A stretch of 64,000 nt of DNA from Shimia sediminis (GTDB lineage: Bacteria; Pseudomonadota; Alphaproteobacteria; Rhodobacterales; Rhodobacteraceae). This document shows positions 60,520 to 64,000 of this stretch, piece after piece. The DNA lies in the NCBI RefSeq assembly GCF_003990645.1, contig NZ_RYZK01000008.1:62001-126000 (forward strand). Reading direction: 5' to 3'. The position numbers and the translations under genes were made by a program. The notes under the pieces were generated by a model. It searched no databases. It saw only the letters and a list, made by a program, of their open reading frames with translations, and was not told the origin of the DNA. Positions within the stretch are counted from its first letter, which is position 1; each line of letters starts with the position of its first letter.

Positions 60520-61440
60520 TTATGCAAAAGAACGGGCCAAAAGACAGCTGGACAACAGGTCCGCGTCATGGCCCGGTGATCGGTGGCGCGGCTCTCCCAG
60601 ATAATACCCAAACCCGGTCTTCAGATCGTGCCGCGTCAAGGCAACCAAAGATCCCTTCTCCAGATGCGCCCCGACAAGCGCCCGACTGCCCAGGACTACC
60701 CCTTCGCCCCGCAATGCCGCCTCGACCGCCATGGCATAGGACGAGAACACCACCCGGGGCACAAAGGGCGCGCAACCCGGCGCGGCCCAGTCGAGCCAAT
60801 CCTGCAGGGTGACGCTGTTGACGCCCGAGCGGCTATAGTCCAGCAAATGCAGGCCCGGCAGGTCCTCAGGGCGCAACGCCTCCGGGGCCTCAGACAATCC
60901 GACGCGCGTTAGATAGAGGGGCGCCGCCACGGGGATCAGCACCTCGTCCAGCAGGGGCGTAAGCCGCCATTCGGGATGTGTCCCCTTGGAAAACACGATG
61001 GCAAGGTCGCTCTCCGACTGCGCAAGCTCGCTCAGATTGTCCGTCGTGGTCAGCTTGACCGACACCTCTGGATACGTGTCGTGAAAGCGATGCAACACAG
61101 GCCCCAGCCACAGGTGCGAAACGGCAGCCGGTGCAGCCAGGGTGACAAAGGTCTCAGGGGCGGTTGCCCCCAACTCGTCCAACTCGGTCCCAAGATACGC
61201 CAGCGCGGTCTGCACCCGGACCAACAGCCTCTCTCCCTTGGCCGTCAGGGTCAGCTGCCGCCCGTTGCGGCGATATAGCTGAAACCCCAACATGTCCTCC
61301 AGATGCTTGATGCGCCGGCTGACCGCAGCCTGCGTGACCGACAGGTCCCGCGCCGCCGCGGAAAAGCTCATCAGCCTGCCGGTGGCTTCAAACACCCGCA
61401 ATGCATCCAGGGACACCGTTTCAATCAACCGTCGTTTCAT
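60520..61440 (-). CDS. LysR-family transcriptional regulator (GcvA-like)
   Basis: 306 residues. N-terminal winged helix: LDALRVFEATGRLMSFSAAARDLSVTQAAVSRRIKHLEDMLGFQLYRRNGRQLTLTAKG in pieces. The effector domain follows, with AAPAAVSHLWLGPVLHRFHDTYPEVSVKL and the late FSSYAMAVEAALRGEGVVLGSRALV, typical of the GcvA/AmpR branch. It is upstream of the sulfatase gene on the same strand and divergent from the formate/nitrite channel. Either could be its target. Confidence 0.9.
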   Translation of the reverse strand: MKRRLIETVSLDALRVFEATGRLMSFSAAARDLSVTQAAVSRRIKHLEDMLGFQLYRRNGRQLTLTAKGERLLVRVQTALAYLGTELDELGATAPETFVTLAAPAAVSHLWLGPVLHRFHDTYPEVSVKLTTTDNLSELAQSESDLAIVFSKGTHPEWRLTPLLDEVLIPVAAPLYLTRVGLSEAPEALRPEDLPGLHLLDYSRSGVNSVTLQDWLDWAAPGCAPFVPRVVFSSYAMAVEAALRGEGVVLGSRALVGAHLEKGSLVALTRHDLKTGFGYYLGEPRHRSPGHDADLLSSCLLARSFA

Positions 61441-61627
61441 GACTTATTCTTCAGGGAAACCAGCGCCCAAGTCCAGCGCCATGCATCCTCAGAGCGCCTC
61501 GGCCCCGGACCCTGACCCCGACCAGAGTGTGTTGCCAAAGCGTTTAACCCGCAAAGCCCGCCAGTTTTTCCCCGGAACCAGAACTTGCCTCTCGAAACGC
61601 GTCCCGCGATCACGCTATCCTGCCCGC

Positions 61628-62413
61628 ATGACCGAGCCCAACCACTTTGACGCCCACAAACCCAAGGACATCGCCGCGCTGATCGAGACCGCAGGCGTGG
61701 CCAAGGCGCATCTGCCGCTGGTGCAGATGTTCGTGCTGGCAATGCTGGCCGGGGCCTTTATCGGTTTTGGCGCGGCGGCTTACTCGATGACCATGGCCGG
61801 GGTGGACGCCACACTTGGCCCGGCGCGCCTGCTGGGCGGGCTGGTGTTCTCGCTGGGCCTGATCCTGGTCATCATCGGCGGGGCCGAGCTGTTCACCGGC
61901 AACGCGCTCATGGTCATGGCGGTGGTCGACGGCAAACTGCCGCTGCCGCTGCTTCTTCGCAGTTGGCTTGTGGTTTATCTTGGCAACCTCGTCGGCGCCG
62001 TCGGCCTTGCCATCGCCTTTGGCCTCACGGGTCTTCTGGACGGCCCCATGGGCACCGTCGCCGCCACGATTGCCGAGGCCAAGTCCACCCTGTCGCCGCT
62101 GCACGCCTTTGTGCGTGGCGCGCTTTGCAATGCCCTAGTGTGCCTCGCGGTCTGGCTAACCTTTGCCGCGCGCACCGTGGTGGGCAAGATTTTTGCCATC
62201 CTCTGGCCGATCACCGGCTTTGTGCTCCTCGGCCTCGAACACTCGATCGCCAATATGTATTTCTTCCCCCAGGGCTGGCTCGCCGGGGCCGATACCGCGC
62301 CGATGGGCGCCATCAGCAATCTCATCTGGGTCACGCTGGGCAATATCCTCGGCGGGGCAGGCGGCGTCGCACTGGCCTATTGGGTCGCCTATCGGGGCGG
62401 CGTGAGGACATAG
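61628..62413 (+). CDS. focA: Formate/nitrite transporter family protein
   Basis: 261 residues from the ATG at 61628; the longer frame runs into the LysR gene. Six helices of the FNT channel: QMFVLAMLAGAFIGFGAAAYSM, GGAELFTGNALMVMAVVDGKL, RSWLVVYLGNLVGAVGLAIAFGL, FVRGALCNALVCLAVWLTF, GLEHSIANMYFFPQGW and NLIWVTLGNILGGAGGVAL. The conserved pore residues in the LFTGN and EHSIANMY motifs are present. It moves formate, nitrite or similar anions. The gene symbol is the family name. The nitrile hydratase genes follow after about 95 bases. Confidence 0.9.
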   Translation: MTEPNHFDAHKPKDIAALIETAGVAKAHLPLVQMFVLAMLAGAFIGFGAAAYSMTMAGVDATLGPARLLGGLVFSLGLILVIIGGAELFTGNALMVMAVVDGKLPLPLLLRSWLVVYLGNLVGAVGLAIAFGLTGLLDGPMGTVAATIAEAKSTLSPLHAFVRGALCNALVCLAVWLTFAARTVVGKIFAILWPITGFVLLGLEHSIANMYFFPQGWLAGADTAPMGAISNLIWVTLGNILGGAGGVALAYWVAYRGGVRT

Positions 62414-62509
62414 CTGGCACGTCACCCGTCAGGACACGGCTAAGGTGGCCCCACCCCCAAAGGGCGCAAACCCTCTGGACATCCTCGCCACGTGTGCCAA
62501 TCTCCCCCC

Positions 62510-63127
62510 ATGCCTCATGACACCCACGACCACCCGCACGCCCTTCTGCCGCCTGATCCTGCCCTCAGGGTTCGCGCGCTCGAGACCATTCTCACCGAAA
62601 AAGGCCTGATTGATCCCGCCGCGCTGGATGAGATCATCGACACCTATGAACATAAAATCGGCCCCCAGAACGGCGCCAAGGTGGTCGCCAAAATGTGGAC
62701 CGACCCGGCCTTTCGCGAGGCCATGCTGACCGACCCCATGCCCTTGCTGGACGAGATGGGCTTTTACGGCCGTCAGGGCGAGCATATGGTCATCGTCGAA
62801 AACACACCACAGGTGCATAACGTCGTCGTCTGTACGCTCTGCTCCTGTTACCCATGGCCGCTTCTTGGCATCCCGCCCGGTTGGTACAAATCCGACGCCT
62901 ATCGCGCCCGCGTGGTGCGTGAACCCCGCGCGGTTCTGGCCGAGTTTGGCGTCACCGTGCCCGCCGACAAAAAGGTCCGCGTCTGGGACTCGACCGCCGA
63001 AATCCGCTACCTCGTCGTGCCCGAACGCCCCGCAGGCACCGAGGGCATGACCGTGGCCGAGCTGGAAAAGCTGGTCAGCCGAAATTCCATGATCGGCACG
63101 GCGCTGGCGACGGAGCCGACGACATGA
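62510..63127 (+). CDS. nthA: Nitrile hydratase alpha subunit (cobalt type)
   Basis: 205 residues from the ATG at 62510. The metal-binding claw is [14 protein letters not shown] (Cys108, Cys111, Cys113). The Thr after the first cysteine marks the cobalt type; iron enzymes have Ser. The rest is typical: [70 protein letters not shown]. It hydrates nitriles to amides together with the beta subunit, whose gene overlaps by four bases. Confidence 0.95.
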   Translation: MPHDTHDHPHALLPPDPALRVRALETILTEKGLIDPAALDEIIDTYEHKIGPQNGAKVVAKMWTDPAFREAMLTDPMPLLDEMGFYGRQGEHMVIVENTPQVHNVVVCTLCSCYPWPLLGIPPGWYKSDAYRARVVREPRAVLAEFGVTVPADKKVRVWDSTAEIRYLVVPERPAGTEGMTVAELEKLVSRNSMIGTALATEPTT

Positions 63128-63798
63128 GCCGCGTGCACGACATGGGCGGGCGCTACGGCGACGGTGCGATCAACCCGAAGGATGACGCGACCTTTGTCGA
63201 AGGCTGGCACGCCCGCGCGCTGGCGGTAACACTCGCCGCCGGGGCGCTTGGCCAATGGAACATCGACTATTCCCGCCATGCCCGCGAAACCCTCTCGCCC
63301 AAGGATTACGCCCGGTTTTCCTATTACGAAAAATGGATGGCGGGTCTTGCTGACATGCTGGTCGCCAAGGGCATCGTCACCCGCGAAGAACTGCAATCGG
63401 GCCACGGGGCAGGGCGCTCAGACCTCGCAGACCGTGTCCTGCGTGCCGAGGCCGTGGCGGGTGTTCTGGCCAAGGGCAGCCCCTACCAGCGCCCCGAGGC
63501 CCCCGCCGCCACCTTCACCCCCGGCGACCGGGTGCGGACCCGCCGTCCGGCCCACAACCTCCACGTCACCGGCGGCCACACCCGACTGCCGTCTTATGCC
63601 GCGGGTCTGTCGGGCACGATTGTCCTTCGGCACGGCGCCCATGTCCTGCCGGACGCCAACGCCCATGGCCTCGGCGAAGCGGCCGAGCCGCTTTATGCTG
63701 TCGCTTTCCCGGCCCGTGATCTCTGGGGGGACGAGGCATGCGCACAGGACGAGGTTGTCCTCGACCTCTGGCAAAGCTACCTGGAGCCCACAACATGA
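63124..63798 (+). CDS. nthB: Nitrile hydratase beta subunit
   Basis: 224 residues. Family start [33 protein letters not shown] in pieces, [22 protein letters not shown], and the C-terminal SH3-like barrel with [31 protein letters not shown] and [25 protein letters not shown]. The C-terminal barrel helps bind the metal site in the dimer interface. It overlaps the alpha and the accessory gene by four bases each. Confidence 0.95.
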   Translation: MSRVHDMGGRYGDGAINPKDDATFVEGWHARALAVTLAAGALGQWNIDYSRHARETLSPKDYARFSYYEKWMAGLADMLVAKGIVTREELQSGHGAGRSDLADRVLRAEAVAGVLAKGSPYQRPEAPAATFTPGDRVRTRRPAHNLHVTGGHTRLPSYAAGLSGTIVLRHGAHVLPDANAHGLGEAAEPLYAVAFPARDLWGDEACAQDEVVLDLWQSYLEPTT

Positions 63799-64000
63799 GC
63801 TGCCCCGATCCCGTCTTTGAAGCCCCCTGGCACGCCCAGCTTTTTGCCCTCACCGTGCACCTGCACGCACAAGGCACCTTTGACTGGCCCGCATGGACCG
63901 AAGCCTTTGGCGCGACACTTGCTGAACACCGCCTGTCGGGTGACCTCAATGGCGGCGATGATTACTTCACCGCCTGGCTCGCCACGCTCGAGCGTCTGCT
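63795..64000 (+). CDS. Nitrile hydratase accessory protein, partial
   Basis: The first 68 codons are inside the window. PVFEAPWHAQLFALTVHLHAQGTFDWPAWTEAFGATLAEH matches the start of the beta-like accessory/activator protein that delivers cobalt to the alpha subunit. Its ATG overlaps the beta-subunit stop by four bases. The rest lies beyond the window. Confidence 0.85.
   Translation, partial: MSCPDPVFEAPWHAQLFALTVHLHAQGTFDWPAWTEAFGATLAEHRLSGDLNGGDDYFTAWLATLERL

Overview
The window reads as chromosomal DNA of an alphaproteobacterium of the Rhodobacterales, most likely the marine Roseobacter group. The DNA is GC-rich and densely coded. It carries housekeeping genes (parE, thrS, thyA-folA, pyrG, secG, sdhE-like) beside content typical of roseobacters: a TAXI-type TRAP transporter with fused permease, a class I polyhydroxyalkanoate (PHA) locus, DUF1194 proteins, amino-acid ABC transport and gamma-glutamyl polyamine genes. 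No rRNA, tRNA, CRISPR array, phage or insertion sequence was seen. Several short dispersed palindromic repeats are present.

Layout. 1-2.8 kb: small envelope or secreted proteins, including an HExxH lipoprotein, and one AT-richer orphan membrane gene beside a hairpin-rich gap. 2.9-14.6 kb: parE; a peroxiredoxin-like protein without its catalytic cysteine; the C-terminal remnant of an AhpD-like protein running into a repeat; glutathione transferase and an epoxide-hydrolase-like protein with a 3' frameshift; polyphosphate kinase 2; a MATE pump; aspartate aminotransferase; an XRE regulator overlapping sdhE; a MarR regulator. 14.6-17.9 kb: two tandem DUF1194 proteins, glyoxalase, thyA-folA. 17.9-25.3 kb: a catabolic and transport locus (class III aminotransferase, BKACE, RpiR regulator, TAXI-TRAP transporter, universal stress protein).

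25.4-32.0 kb: small genes, then a bufferin-type RiPP operon with two precursor peptides, MNIO maturase, DUF2063 partner and DoxX protein, then thrS. 32.3-35.7 kb: three alpha/beta hydrolases and a VOC protein. 35.7-40.2 kb: the PHA locus phaZ / phaC-phaP-phaR, with three matches to the PhaR site CTGC-N3-GCAG in front of phaC/phaZ and phaP. 40.3-47.5 kb: two PLP enzymes and a gamma-glutamyl polyamine set (FAD oxidase, two glutamine-synthetase-like ligases, a class I amidotransferase). Both ligase transcription units start beside the same 16-bp TTTGATCAAA-centred motif. 47.8-51.5 kb: a Tat-exported DUF2846-like protein and a polar amino acid ABC transporter.

51.7-55.1 kb: an overlapping operon of DUF1330, two TerB-like proteins and a PhnD-like protein without signal peptide, preceded by two secreted paralogues. 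55.2-61.4 kb: pyrG, secG, a class 3 lipase, a sulfatase and a LysR regulator. 61.6-64.0 kb: a formate/nitrite channel and a cobalt-type nitrile hydratase operon cut by the window end.

Functions are assigned from recognised motifs and family resemblance by eye. No database search was run.
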